A stretch of 64,000 nt of DNA from Paraphaeosphaeria minitans. Lineage: Eukaryota > Ascomycota > Dothideomycetes > Pleosporales > Didymosphaeriaceae. The stretch covers positions 186,001-250,000 of the forward strand of contig WJXW01000008.1 in NCBI GenBank assembly GCA_015832175.1, in the 5' to 3' direction. The notes beneath the pieces were generated by a model, which ran no database searches, was not told the origin of the DNA, and worked only from the letters and a program-made list of their open reading frames with translations. The translations under genes and the position numbers were made by a program. This document shows, piece after piece, positions 34,829-46,409 of this stretch. How positions within the stretch are numbered: position 1 is the stretch's first letter; the number at the start of each line of letters is the position of its first letter.

Positions 34829-35317
34829 ATGTTCGCCCGCACATTCCGCGCCGCCGCGCCCAGCGCCTCCCGTGCCTTCAGCACCACGCCCCGTGCATCG
34901 CTCGCGCGCATGTCCATCGTCGGCCGCCTGGGCGTCGCGCCCGAGGAAGTCATCGTGTCTGGCGACCGCACGCTTGTGCGCTATGTGATTGGGACCTCGT
35001 ACGGCAAGGGCGAGAAGGAGAAGACGAGCTGGTTCCGCGTGGCTAGCTTTGTCGAGGGCAAGCAGAAGGAGTACCTGATGAGCGTGCCCAAGGGGAGTCT
35101 GCTGTATGTGGATGCGGACGCGAGGATGGACAGTTATACCGATTCGGACGGGAACAAGAGGAGTAATCTGAGCTTGATTGCGCGTAAGTTTTAGCTTTGG
35201 GAAGATGGGAGATGGTGCTAATGGGAAACAGGCAACTTCGATGTCATCTCCAAGCCGAGGAACGAGGGCGTCGATGTCAACGAGGAGGGTCTTGTGCAGG
35301 AGCATGCTTCTGGTTAA
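34829..35317 (+). CDS. RIM1: Mitochondrial single-stranded DNA-binding protein Rim1
   Basis: Rim1 coats single-stranded mitochondrial DNA during replication. Exons 34829-35183 and 35232-35317 (48-nt intron, donor GTAAGT) give 146 aa. An Arg/Ala/Ser presequence (MFARTFRAAAPSASRAFSTT) precedes an OB fold beginning MSIVGRLGVAPEEV. The OB-fold strands include TSWFRVASF and SVPKGSLLYVDADARMDSY, the usual position of conserved aromatic and glycine residues. The last exon encodes FDVISKPRNEGVD. The start is the only ATG giving a presequence. It is followed at about 550 bp by MTO1 in the same orientation, another mitochondrial genome-expression gene. Confidence 0.92.
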
Positions 35318-35867
35318 GGTGCCCACGAGACCGCCTTCGCGCTTTCCCTTTCCAATACCACGCGTGCGACTTGTAATTGAGGGATTGGAGACATGTTCGT
35401 ATCGCTTGCGGAGCTTTGCGCGATGGAGAACGCAGCGGTGGGAGTACGCAGTGGGCTCTGGGGGTACTCAGTGGGCTCCGTTGAGCTGCTGGATGAACGG
35501 CGATCGAGAGGAAATGCTGTGCTGCGGGCTTTTTGTACACTACATGTGCGCTTTCATATGTTTTATCTCCGCTTTGGTTGGGACCAAGTCTGGATGTTGG
35601 ACGGCGTTGCAACGGACAAGTTTGCGTTGCCTATCTGCGGTATCTTTGCTCGAAAACCCAATGCTCACATATCTACCAAGTGCAACTGATACGATGAAGA
35701 CACTGTAGGTTTTTTGGCTTTCCATCAGTCGGCATCATCTGTGTGCGAATGGTGACCCGGCTTGATTGTGATGAAAAAGTCGCCACGTGACCGCGTATCT
35801 CCAGCGCGGCGTCCCCCAGCTTTTCCTACGCATCGAATTCCGCCGCCCACCACACCTCTCACACACA
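35318..35867. other. RIM1-MTO1 intergenic region
   Basis: No gene is supported. It holds the 3' UTR of RIM1 and the promoter of MTO1. A GTGGGCTCTGGGGGTACTCA/GTGGGCTCCG local duplication is present near 35450-35480. Confidence 0.5.
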
Positions 35868-37980
35868 ATGCAGCGATTAGTCCCTCAAAGGGCACGCGTG
35901 CTCTGGGCGTGGGGCCACGCACCACGCGTCCGGTCCATCAATCGCGCACGCAGAACCTTTGCTACCGTCTCCGGCGCAGAAAAGTAGCACTTTGGCCTAC
36001 CTCCTCCTCACCTGCGCACCACTGACCCAGTACAGCCCCTACGATGTCATCGTCATCGGCGGCGGCCACGCCGGCTGTGAAGCCTCGGCCGCCGCAGCCC
36101 GCTCCGGCGCCCGCACCGCCCTCATCACCCCCTCGGTCCACAATCTCGGCGTCTGCTCGTGTAACCCCTCCTTCGGCGGCATCGGCAAGGGCACCATGCT
36201 CCGCGAGATCGACGCGCTGGACGGCGTCGTCGGGCGCATTGTCGACAAGGCGGGGGTGCAGTTCCGTGTGCTGAACCGGAAGAAGGGACCCGCGGTGTGG
36301 GGACCGCGCGCGCAGATCGATAGGAGTCTGTATAAGAAGTACATGACGGAGGAGATACTAGCGTACAAGGGGCTGAGCGTGGTGGAAGGGAGTGTGGCGG
36401 ACATTATTGTGGATCGGACGGGGGAGGAGGGGGGTGTCGGTTCGCGGTATGGGAAGATCACCGGGGTGAGGCTGGAGAGCGGACAGGTTATCCCCGCCAG
36501 CCAGGTGGTGATTACCACGGGGACGTTTCTGGGGGGAGAGATTCACATCGGAATGGAGGCGTATCCGTCTGGGCGCATGGGCGAGGCGGCGACCTTTGGG
36601 CTGAGCAAGTCGTTGAGAGAGGCTGGGTTTACACTTGGGAGGTTGAAGACAGGGACACCGCCACGGTTGGACAAGAAGACCATCAATTTTGGGGTGCTGG
36701 AGGGGCAGGAGGGGGACGATCCACCGACGCCGTTTTCCTATCTGAACGACAGGGTACAGGTTGAGAAGCAGCTCCTCAACTACGAGACCCGGACCAACGA
36801 GGCAATGCACGAGATTGTACGCCAGAATCTCGACAAGTCAATTCACATTCGGGAAACGGTCAAAGGGCCGCGGTACTGCCCGTCTCTGGAATCCAAAATC
36901 GTGCGCTTCACGGACAAGTCGTCGCATATCATATGGCTGGAGCCTGAAGGCTTCGACACCGACGTTATCTATCCGAACGGCATCTCCATGACCATGCCCG
37001 CAGATGTACAGGACGCCATGCTGAAGACTGTCAAAGGCCTCGAAAACGTAAAGATGCTACAGCCTGGCTACGGCGTCGAGTACGACTACGTCGACCCGCG
37101 GAATCTGCGTTCCTCGCTCGAGACCAAACGCATTGGCGGGCTCTTTCTCGCGGGCCAAATCAACGGCACAACGGGCTACGAAGAAGCAGCGGGCCAGGGC
37201 GTCATCGCAGGCATCAATGCTGGCCTCGCCGCCCAGGGCAAATCTCCCATGGCCTTGACGAGAGCAGACGGCTACATCGGCATCATGATCGACGATCTCA
37301 TCACCAAGGGCGTGTCCGAACCCTACCGCATGTTCACCTCACGCTCCGAGTACCGCATGTCTGCGCGCGCCGACAACGCCGACACCCGTCTCACGTCTCT
37401 AGGGCGCGCCGCCGGCGTCGTGTCCGATGTGCGCTGGGCGTCCTTCGAGCGAGAAGCGACCGATATCGCGGATCTCACATCCCTCCTCCAGTCGACGACC
37501 ATGAACTGGAAGTCCTGGGGCGCCCACGGCTTCAACGTGCGCTCCGACGCCACCAAGCGCTCCGCATACGACCTGCTGCGCATGGCTGACACGACGCCCA
37601 CCAGCCTGACCTCCGTCCTGCCCGCCATCAACAACTTCAGCGACAGAATCCGCGCACGCGTCCACATCAACGCTACCTACGCGCCCTACGTCGCATACCA
37701 GATCGCGTCGCAGGCGCGCTGGCTCAAAGACGAGGGCCTCCGCTTACCCGAAGACCTCGACTATGAAAGCATCTTTGGCCTGAGCTTCGAGGAAAAGCGG
37801 GCCTTGGAGGGGGCGAGACCGGAGAGCGTGGGGATGGCGCGCCGCATCGAGGGCGTGACTCCCACGGGGGCGTTGAGGCTGCTGCAGTTCGTGAGGGGCG
37901 TAGGGAGGGAGGAGGGCCGCGAGCGACAAAGAGTAGAAGTGGATCAGAAGAAGAAAGCTTTGCTGGATGCGGCGGGGTGA
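35868..37980 (+). CDS. MTO1: Mitochondrial tRNA uridine modification enzyme MTO1 (GidA/MnmG)
   Basis: Mto1 together with Mss1 installs the carboxymethylaminomethyl-type group at U34 of mitochondrial tRNAs, using FAD. Exons 35868-35983 and 36036-37980 (52-nt intron) give 686 aa. Exon 1 is an Arg-rich presequence ([20 protein letters not shown]). Joining gives [18 protein letters not shown], the FAD-binding start, then [17 protein letters not shown] with the catalytic cysteine region. [20 protein letters not shown] and [20 protein letters not shown] are GidA signatures, and [16 protein letters not shown] belongs to the C-terminal part. Length agrees with yeast Mto1 (669 aa). All hallmark motifs are intact. 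Confidence 0.96.
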
Positions 37981-39033
37981 GGTTGCGTGGGTTTGATGTG
38001 GCATACTTGCATTGGGTGGGCGTTTTAAGAAGGATGGATACCGCTTTTGGTTGGGGATGTGTTGTACGCTAGCTATGTAAGATATGTATATCTCATGATT
38101 GTGAGAGACTGGCTAGACTCGGATGTTTTGATACATACGCCGGTTCTTCAATCTCGTGCTCAGGGTTACAGAAACCTCCTTGATAAGGTAGCCCATCCCA
38201 TCACTTCGACTATGAACTTACAGCGCTGGCCTGGCAGCAATTGAGTTCACGATACGCGATAGCTTCCACGATGTCTTAGTTGCATATCCCTTATGCACAG
38301 CTATTTTGATGTCCACTACAAACTCTCGTATAGTCTCATGGCGACGGTGATACTCTCGCTGATTCACTACGCCCCACAGATCCATCATCCTTTTGTAGCA
38401 CACCGACCCGAGTTCTACCCCAGGCAGGGTGAGCCTGCAAACCTCGGCCACCCGGTAGGTATCTACGACATCCACCCCGTATCCACCTTCTGACCCGGCT
38501 GTTTCCTGCACCACTCTGCTCCTGACGCTCTACCATCGTTGTCTGTGGTAGGCAAGGAAGGATTATGGCTTCCGCTCGGCTGGGGAGCGGATCTGTGTTC
38601 AGGCATGCGGTTTGCGAAGGTTCAGTACGTCGTGACGCTGGCGATGATGGTGGACGGGATTGACGTAGATAAGGATATCAGAGGCCGGAAATACTGGAGT
38701 TTAACTTAGATGACAAACCGTAGGTATTGGGCTGACGAGAAGACGGATCGTGTTCGAAGCTCAAGGTAGGAATCGAAGCAGCCTGACTGAAGATGGCACT
38801 GAGAAGCGGCGCACTGAGAAGCGGCACACTGGTGTTATGAATGACACAATGAGCTAGCTACCCTATACACGATTGCGCAATTGATGATGGCAGAATAACA
38901 GGATCATAGTTTCAAGACAGTCCCTCTAGATGCGCAAGTTCCTCCTTCCTCTGCCTTCTAACCTTCCCCTCCTCCTCCATTCTTTCCATCAAACGTTCTG
39001 CAAGAAGTACATTCTCACTTCCATCCTCCAGAA
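37981..39033. other. Intergenic, no gene recognised
   Basis: One kilobase without a recognisable gene. A small direct duplication GAGAAGCGGC(G/A)CACT lies near 38808-38832. Confidence 0.5.
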
Positions 39034-39480
39034 TCACCCTCCGGCCTCCAAAAATGTCTGCCTGAATTCGTTCCACAGCTTCTTATCCGCCACCGTATCA
39101 CCCTCCGCCCTCGGGTGGAATGGATCATTCCCGTAAAACGCCGCACAGGCTCTCTCGACCCCTGCTTCGTCCATGGAAAGCGGCCGTCAACAGTCGGAAT
39201 CGAGTATCCAGAGGCTGTGTGGGCCCAGGTAGTCAGACTGGAAGAAGGACGGGGCTGACGCGGCCGCCCGTAGAGGAGCCAGGACAAATTCAACGTCGTT
39301 GGCGTCGATTCGTGCACCCCAGTGCATCATCGCAAACGCTTCTGCCATGGCTTTAGCATAGGATGTAGCAACGAGGTCTAGCGCGTGAGGACTGTATCTG
39401 GATATTGCTAGAGATAGCGTGCCACTGAACCCGAGTGCTGCTTTTCCGAATTGGCACAGATGTATGGAAGAATTATACAT
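39034..39480 (-). pseudogene. C-terminal fragment of a DUF3669 protein with a nonsense codon
   Basis: DUF3669 is a fungal domain of unknown function, often labelled zinc finger protein. The fragment reads YAKAMAEAFAMMHWGARIDA, NDVEFVLAP and LGPHSLWILDSDC, then a TGA (39189-39187) where the family has a second Cys, then RPLSMDEAGVERACAAFYGN and DPFHPR ... LWNEFRQTFLEAGG to a natural stop at 39034. One base change would explain the nonsense codon. Everything N-terminal to this segment is missing, and it is joined directly to remains of an unrelated secreted hydrolase, so this is a relic. The family call is from memory of the motif order and is fairly confident. Confidence 0.7.
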
Positions 39481-40108
39481 GTCTCTCATCATGATACACA
39501 GTACTCATCCCCTCCAACCCGCCACACCTATGCCCCGCCACCATCACCCTCGTCAAATCGACATTCCCATATTGGCCGCCTTCCCCGCAAACGCCCAGTC
39601 CAGCGAGTCCGCATGTCCTGCACCTTGCTCTAGCTGCTCGTGCCCCCGCTGCCGCTCGGCGTCCCGTCCGCGGCAACTACGTACCCGTGGTTCGGGATCT
39701 CGACCAGGAAGTTCTGATACTGGCCAACATTCAGCGTGCACGCATCATTGCCCCACGCGATCAACGGCATGCTGAGATTGCCCGCCGGGGGTGTCTTTGG
39801 CGCGAAGATGGTGTGGCCAGGCAGGCTGGAGTCGGCTGCGGTGGCCGCGGGGTAGGGGCCGCTGCCGGATGTCTTGTGGCCGTTGCCCGTGGGCGTTTCG
39901 CTGCTGGTGCAGCTGCCTGGGGGGATGTACGTGGGAAGTTCGTCCAATGGGATGCTGGAGATCCCACCTGCGAAGTCGCCATTGCTTTCAGAGGGTTAGT
40001 AACCGGGGGAGAGCGTGAAAGAGGATATAGGCCGTGGACGGCAAGAGATAATGGAGGTCCAAAGACCAGGAGTATGGAAGCGCAGATCTGCATCCCGCAG
40101 TAATCCAT
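39473..40108 (-). pseudogene. Broken secreted alpha/beta-hydrolase-like gene
   Basis: A hydrophobic leader (MDYCGMQICASILLVFG) from ATG 40108 resembles a signal peptide. Beyond a doubtful intron with a perfect TACTAAC near 40018, the frame reads LDELPTYIPPGSCTSS, GSGPYPAATAADSSLPGHTI and MPLIAWGNDACTLN. NFLVEIPNHGYVVAADG then runs to a TAG at 39632-39630. The rest continues in other frames: DSLDWAFAGKAANMG, then NVDLTRVMVAGHRCGGLEG, the nucleophile-elbow region, where GHRCGG stands in place of the usual GQSCGG, and STVYHDERH. The remaining C-terminal third is replaced by the DUF3669 fragment. This order matches a common fungal secreted alpha/beta-hydrolase family of unknown substrate. At least two frameshifts and one stop make it a pseudogene. 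Confidence 0.68.
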
Positions 40109-40592
40109 CTTGGAAGTTGTGGTATTGTTAGGCTGAGACCGCAAGGTTCCACTATAGCGTTCCCCATCATCCTATATAGTTCAAATATTTTTGAAGGTTT
40201 CGTTCTTGACGTTGCGACGATAATCAGGGTCGTGCTCGTGTAAGGGCGCGTAAATGAAGGCGCGACAGATCTTCAGTGTGGACCGGGTAAAGCCTGCCCG
40301 GAAGCACAACGCAGCAATGTGTAGACCTTCGGATCATGATTTGGCACCCTAGAGAGGATAGTGGAAGGGGGTCTTTTTTCTCCGAAATACATATATTGAG
40401 ATGGGTCACACAGGCCATTGTGTGGATGATTTTGGCTTGGAAGAATTGGGTGCCGCACTCCCACCAGTTATGGAAAAGCTTCGAGGAGAGCCAAAGAGTC
40501 GTGGAGTAGGAAAATTCCAATCGTGCATTGCATCTAACTTGCTGCGGGAGATTTTGCAGTCGTGCGTTAAATCTAGGGTACAGTGTGGCAAT
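40109..40592. other. Intergenic region
   Basis: No gene is supported. Contains the downstream tail of the leftward PAP2 gene and upstream sequence of the broken hydrolase. Confidence 0.5.
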
Positions 40593-41688
40593 TCATCTCC
40601 TAGTGTTTAGTGGCCTACTTTCACCCTCTCCGTCCCCATCATCAGCATCCTCCAACTCGAACTCGCCGGCACCATTAATCCGTTCTTCCTCATCCTTCAG
40701 CTTACCAAATCCAGTCGTAAAATCTCCAGGATTCGGATACGGCGTTGCGCACTTGCTATTTCTCAGCGCCGGATAGTACCTCCTGTACGTGTAATACGAG
40801 ACCAAGATACCCAGAAAAGAGCCCGTGGTAACATCGTATACATCGTGTCGGTAATCTTCGCATCGCGAGATGGCAATGAGTGCAGCGCCTAGCAGAGGCG
40901 CAAGCGCAAGCAACATGCGCGCGAGGTCAGTTCGCGGCCTAAAGACATGGCATTGGCCGGCGAGAAAGAGCGCCAGGTAGCCCAGCCCACTGAATGCGAA
41001 GCTGCTGTGTCCCGATGGAAAGCTGCGCCATCCGTCATGCAGTACGTGATGGTCCTGCTCCGTGCAGACCTTGTATGTGACGAGCTGGTGGTCTGGTGTG
41101 CCTGGTTCAGGCTTGCATCTTGCGATGAGGTCGGGTCGTGGCCGCCCGACAGCGTTCTTAACGAGGTCGGTGATAAAGAGTGTAAGGATCAGTGAGATGA
41201 CCCATCCGAGGATGGTGACATGAGCTTTGTGCGTGCCTGGGCGGACTACGAGGGCCCAGGCTACGAGTGTGCCGAGCGGCACAGCACCTGCGTATATAAA
41301 GAGCCATGCTAGGCACATATTAGCAATTAAATAGGCGTCATAGAGGAGGTGAGCCACGAACTAACTGATACACGCTCCACTTCAGCGTGTGGATATTGTA
41401 TAGATAGGTTGTCGAGGGAGAACATGCGGTGGAAGGGCTCGCCGTGCAATTGGAGCTGAGTTGGTCAGACATAGTCCACTCTCTGATCCTGCGATTGATA
41501 CGTACCACTATCCATCCCGCGATGAGGATGGCGAGACCGACATAGTCGGACGCATATGAGCGCTGAAGACACCATTAGCAACGGCCACCGCTACAAACGA
41601 CGTTGCTTACCTCCCAGAAGCGTGCTGCAGCTCCTAAGAAACCTGGAGATTGGGTAAGAGGAGTGTTCCGCCTGGTTGAGTACCCCAT
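40593..41688 (-). CDS. PAP2-type lipid phosphatase (DPP1/LPP1-like)
   Basis: Members dephosphorylate diacylglycerol pyrophosphate, phosphatidate or lysophosphatidate in vacuolar or Golgi membranes. Exons 41688-41611, 41562-41506, 41455-41374 and 41308-40593 give 310 aa; the donor of the third intron (GTGTAT rather than GTATCA two bases on) was chosen by phase. The three-part phosphatase signature is complete: KNAVGRPRPD (motif 1), RSFPSGHSSFAFSG (motif 2) and SRCEDYRHDVYDV (motif 3, with catalytic His and Asp). Hydrophobic helices surround these motifs: LFIYAGAVPLGTLVAWALVV, LGWVISLILTLFITDLVK and MLLALAPLLGAALIAIS. The tail after the last helix is acidic (EFELEDADDGDGEGE). The N-terminal exon is short and its start is less certain. 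Substrate is not determinable from sequence. Confidence 0.9.
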
Positions 41689-43635
41689 AGGAGCAGGCAT
41701 TTTGCGGAATATTAACGTGTACCGAACATTGCGCGAATGTTTAGGACACGCGTCACGGTGTGGCATTCTCGGAGGTGTCGCAGCTCCGCAACTCTTGCAG
41801 GGGTGTACGACACTACGCTTATTAGGGTTAGCCCTAACTGTCATTCTGAGTGCATTCCAGGGACAAATCAAACACAAATCTACACTTTTCGTGAGGTCAT
41901 GGACGGCTCTGGACCACACTTCGAAGAATCATTGTGCACCTGTTCCGTCTAGCGTTATTGTCCTACTGAATCGGCGAGTTCCATGGGATGGATTTCGAGT
42001 GGAAGTGTGGGCTGTGTGATGGTGGATCATCGAATCTTTACATTCCGCCTGCTCTGTTAGAGGGTAGATCTTTGGTGTTGATATTCGATCTCATCCTCAA
42101 GGTAGAGGCTCAAGAGGCCAACAGCGCCATAATGCTGTTTTCTGAAACAACACGAGAAATTTCACTACAATGGATCCACTGTGTATGAACAGCTTTCCCT
42201 GAATTAATCTCAGAGGTGGCTCTTCTTATCAATAGTTGAGGGGTAGATTCCTCTTATTGCTTCTCAAATGTATTGGCCACCAAGAGGCTCCGCGCTGCTC
42301 TAATCAATGGACCACTGAATAGGTCCTGGGCACCATGAGGAGACTGGTAGCCAGATAACTAGGGTCAAGGAAGAGATAAACAGCGGTTTTGGATCGCCAA
42401 GGCCTCGTGGAAATGTGCTCTTCATGAATCTGCTGAATCAACACGGGCAGGCGACATCGATTTCGAGCTCCAGAGTAATGACTGCTTCTCCATGAGGTCT
42501 GATCTGCCGGGGCCTCCAAAGCTCATTGTGGATATCCATGGATGAAAACCATGAGATTGGAATAATCCGACGTGGAGATGCAGAAGCCGCTAGTACATAC
42601 GTATTGGATTTAGAGCGTCTTAAATTTGCAAGTCTTTCCAGCATAGATAATACGACGACGATGATATATTCTCAAAAGGTATTTACTCTGACCTTGACGT
42701 CCTACTAGAAGGCTATAATGAAGTAAGCAAGCTCATTAGTGTTTACGCAACGAGAAGAGCCAGACATGACTCACCTTCATGTATCCATGAATCTTCCCAC
42801 CCACCTTTGCTACTTGGCAAATTCTCGCTGCGGCGCGATATTTCATCGTCTGTTCATATTTAATTACGCCATTGTTTTCGTGTAGATTCCAGGCCGAAGC
42901 CGACGGCGGCTGGCGGCCTACCTACAACGGCCAGACACCACCATGCGGATCCATGGATCCTTCGTGTAAAAGCCAGGACGTTTACACCAGACGCCTACCT
43001 AATATTATCTGTCGGCCATCTATCTCCACATATTCTCTGTAAAAAACGAAGTCAATCGCGCCGACTTCGGAAGCGCGTTCCGCACTGACTGTGTTCGGCT
43101 GTTCTTACTCCGTCCAGCTTAGCAACGTCGCTTTTCGTTATCCTACACGCGCTCCTCCAGCTCGCCGCCATCCCCGTGCTCTGCGGCCGTCTAGCCAACC
43201 GCGTCGGTATAGGTACCGTACCGTACCTGCGTAGCGGCTGCAGCGCGCTGTCGCGGGTCCGCAACCAGCAGCGCGTGAGCTTTCGCTGTTCGCTGTGGGG
43301 AAACTCGCGCTAGCTGCATGGGGTGGGGGAATCCCGAATGCCCTCCCAGTTGTTATCAGTTGATAACGAAAGCGCGTCGCCGTTGCGAGCATCATGGCAT
43401 GGTAGCCCAATCATGATAGCATTGGCGGCGCTTATGCACCTCATGTAGACTTTCTTCTGGAACTGGCGGGCATGCCTTTGCGCCAGGCGCTTCGGGTGCA
43501 GTTAGGTACCTACGGTGCCTAGGTATGGGAGCGCGAGCCGATGCTTTAAGAGGAGGGGTGAGCTCTTTCTGCGGGTGTGCTCGTCCAGCTCTGTTCTTTG
43601 TCTGTTCTGAATAACTTCAAGCGTAGTACATACTA
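41689..43635. other. Intergenic, no gene recognised
   Basis: Nearly 2 kb with no identifiable gene. The part nearest 43635 (from about 42880) is more GC-rich and is probably the amine oxidase promoter; the middle (about 42050-42860) is AT-richer with no recognisable family. Confidence 0.45.
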
Positions 43636-45808
43636 ATGGCTCTCGATCGATTGAAGCAGGCTGCGAGCCACGTTACTGGCATCGGCCGCGCGCTGCATCC
43701 ATTGGATCCTCTCATCGAGACTGAGATTGAGCATGCTGTGTCCATCATCCGGAAGCAGCACAGCCATGTCGCCTTCAATGCGATCACTTTGTGTGAGCCG
43801 CCCAAGGCGGTCATGCTGAAGTGGGTCAAGGACCCGGAGCACACACCTCGCCCAAACAGAGTGGCCGATGTAGTGTGCATTGGCAAGGGCAGCAAGGTGT
43901 TTGATGGTCTGGTGGATTTGACCGACGGCGAAATTATCAAATGGGAGGAGACGCCCGATGTTCAACCTTTGGTAAGAACGTGAGAGAAATAAATTACTTT
44001 GGCAACACTGACTGGGAGCAGATTACCATGGAAGATCTCCAGATTGTCGAGACGGTTGTGCGCAAGGACCCGAAGGTCATTGAGCAGTGCGGAATCATCG
44101 GCATACCCCCGGATGATATGCACAAGGTTTACTGCGACCGTGAGTTTTCCGACGCCGGTTTTGGCTCAATCGTTGACGGTGGACAGCCTGGACCATTGGC
44201 TACGACGAGCGATTTGGTTCCAAAGTACGTCTTCAACAGGCTCTCATGTACTACCGCCCGCACCCCGACGACAGCCAGTACACCTACCCTCTCGACTTCA
44301 CACCCATCTACAACTCCGACACGCAGGAAATCATTCACATCGATGTTCCGCCGATTCGACGGCCTCTTAACAAGGCCCCGCCAAACAACTACCACGCTGC
44401 TGCAATTGAGAAGGAGGGCGGCTTCCGTACAGACCTGAAGCCCATCAACATCACACAGCCCGAGGGAGTCTCGTTTTCGTTGGACGGGAGAGTCATCAGT
44501 TGGCAAAACTGGAAGTTGCACATTGGTTTCAACTACCGCGAGGGTCTGGTCCTCTCAAACATTACCTTCAACGACAAGGGCACCGAACGAGATACTTTCT
44601 GGCGTTTGTCGCTCGCAGAGATGGTGGTCCCGTACGGAAACCCCGAACATCCCCATCAGAGGAAACATGCTTTCGATTTGGGCGAATACGGGGGCGGTTA
44701 CATGACGAACTCGCTCAGTCTGGGCTGCGACTGCAAGGGAGCCATCCACTACATGGACGCGGCGTTTGTGAACAAGGCGGGTGCGGCAACCACCATCAAG
44801 AATGCTGTTTGCATCCACGAAGAAGACGCAGGTATTCTGTTCAAGCACACCGACTTCCGCGACGACTCTGTGACGGTAACGCGTGCCCGCAAGCTCGTCA
44901 TCTCTCACGTTTTCACCGCCGCAAATTACGAATATTGCGTTTATTGGATTTTCCACCAAGACGGCACCATCCAGCTCGAACTCAAGCTTACCGGCATCTT
45001 GAACACGTTCCCGTGCAACGAGGGCGAGGATCTTCATGGCTGGGGTACCGAGGTCTACCCTGGTGTGAACGCACACAATCACCAGCATCTCTTCTGCATG
45101 CGCATCGACCCCAATGTCGACGGGCCCAACAATACCGTATTCATGGTCGACGCCGCGCGCGGAAGCGGCGAGGTTGGCTCCGCAGAGAACAAGTACGGCA
45201 ATGCCTTCTACGCACTCAAGACGAAGCTCGCCACGCCCGAACAGTCGCAGACAGACTACAACGGCGCGACAAGCCGCACGTGGGAGATGTGCAACGAGAG
45301 CAAGATCAACCCCTACTCAAAGAAGCCCGTCTCGTACAAGCTCGTGTCGCGCGAAGTCCCCGAGCTCCTACCCAAGCCCGGCGGCCTTGTCTGGAAGCGC
45401 GCAGGTTTCGCCCGCCACGCCGTGCACGTCACCAAGTACGACGACGGGCAGCTGCACCCGGCAGGACGCCACGTACCGCAGACTTCGGGCGAGGTCTCGC
45501 AGGGCATCCCGCAGTGGATTTCCGAGGACCCCAACGCAGACATCACCAACACGGACGTCGTCCTCTGGCATACCTTTGGCATCACGCACTTCCCGGCGCC
45601 CGAGGACTTCCCCGTCATGCCCGCCGAGCCGATGACTCTGCTGTTGCGGCCGAGGAACTTCTTTACGCGGAACCCGTGCTTGGATGTGCCGCCGAGTTAT
45701 TGCTCGGTGCCGAGTGGGGTGAGGCAGGGTGGGACGCTGGTGGATAGATTGAGTAGGATGGCGTTTGGAGGCGACCAGAGCGGGACGCAGGAGTGCTGTT
45801 CGAAGTAG
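43636..45808 (+). CDS. Copper amine oxidase (topaquinone primary amine oxidase)
   Basis: These enzymes oxidise primary amines to aldehyde, ammonia and hydrogen peroxide, allowing amines to be used as nitrogen source; many fungal forms are peroxisomal. Exons 43636-43971, 44022-44139 and 44187-45808 give 691 aa, typical length. The Tyr that becomes topaquinone sits in AANYEY (about residue 399). The catalytic-base Asp region precedes it (DLGEYGGGYMTNSLSLGCDC). Copper ligands are the HxH of NAHNHQHLFCMRID and the later His in FGITHFPAPEDFPVMP. N-terminal N2/N3 domains are recognisable (LDPLIETEIEHAVSIIRKQ). The C-terminus ends ECCSK, not a canonical SKL. GC3-biased codons create long false frames inside the gene. 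Confidence 0.96.
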
Positions 45809-46409
45809 GAATTGGGAAATGTTTTGGGAAGGATAGCGCTTGTGTTCGCTCGTTGCGTGTTTGTAGTGATACCTTTGCGATTTATGGTAGGTAATGTGAT
45901 GTGTTCGAGCATGGCATCTTGTAGGTATGCTTCTGAAATATAAGCTATGTCATTGTTTCCTCTAAAGGTGGTACATGTTCATTTGGACTGTGATTTGATT
46001 TACCAACCAGCCGCGGTGGAGTCAAAGCATTGTCTGTTGTGCGAAGGGTGTGTGCAAGCATCCGCGGAAAGTAGGTGGTCTACGATAAGTAACGTCAGTC
46101 CCCGCGTCTGTGCAACGCGAAAAAGGTCCAAGCTCGGGGGAGCTCTGACGCGGCCTGCACCTTTCACCTTCACTCTCAGCGTCTCTCATACTTCCCTTCC
46201 ATAATGACCTGAAACGCACCGCGCTTGTCCTGCAAAACATTAATATCCCTCTGTACATGATGCAGCCCTAGCGAAATATGCACCTCCCTCGACAACGACA
46301 CCAACTCCCCCTCCATCCCGCGTCCGAAAAGCCTCGAATATCCGCGCGTCGAACATCTTAACATATCCTTGCGCTGCCAACCCACCTCAACCCATCGAAA
46401 CCTACAACC
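45809..46409. other. Amine oxidase to FLX1 intergenic region
   Basis: No gene is supported. It contains the amine oxidase 3' UTR and the promoter of the mitochondrial carrier; C-rich runs lie immediately before ATG 46410. Confidence 0.5.

Noticed and set aside
44500..45747. A 415-codon plus frame inside the amine oxidase gene
   Set aside because: It is the +1 frame of a conserved copper amine oxidase, Arg-rich and without motifs.
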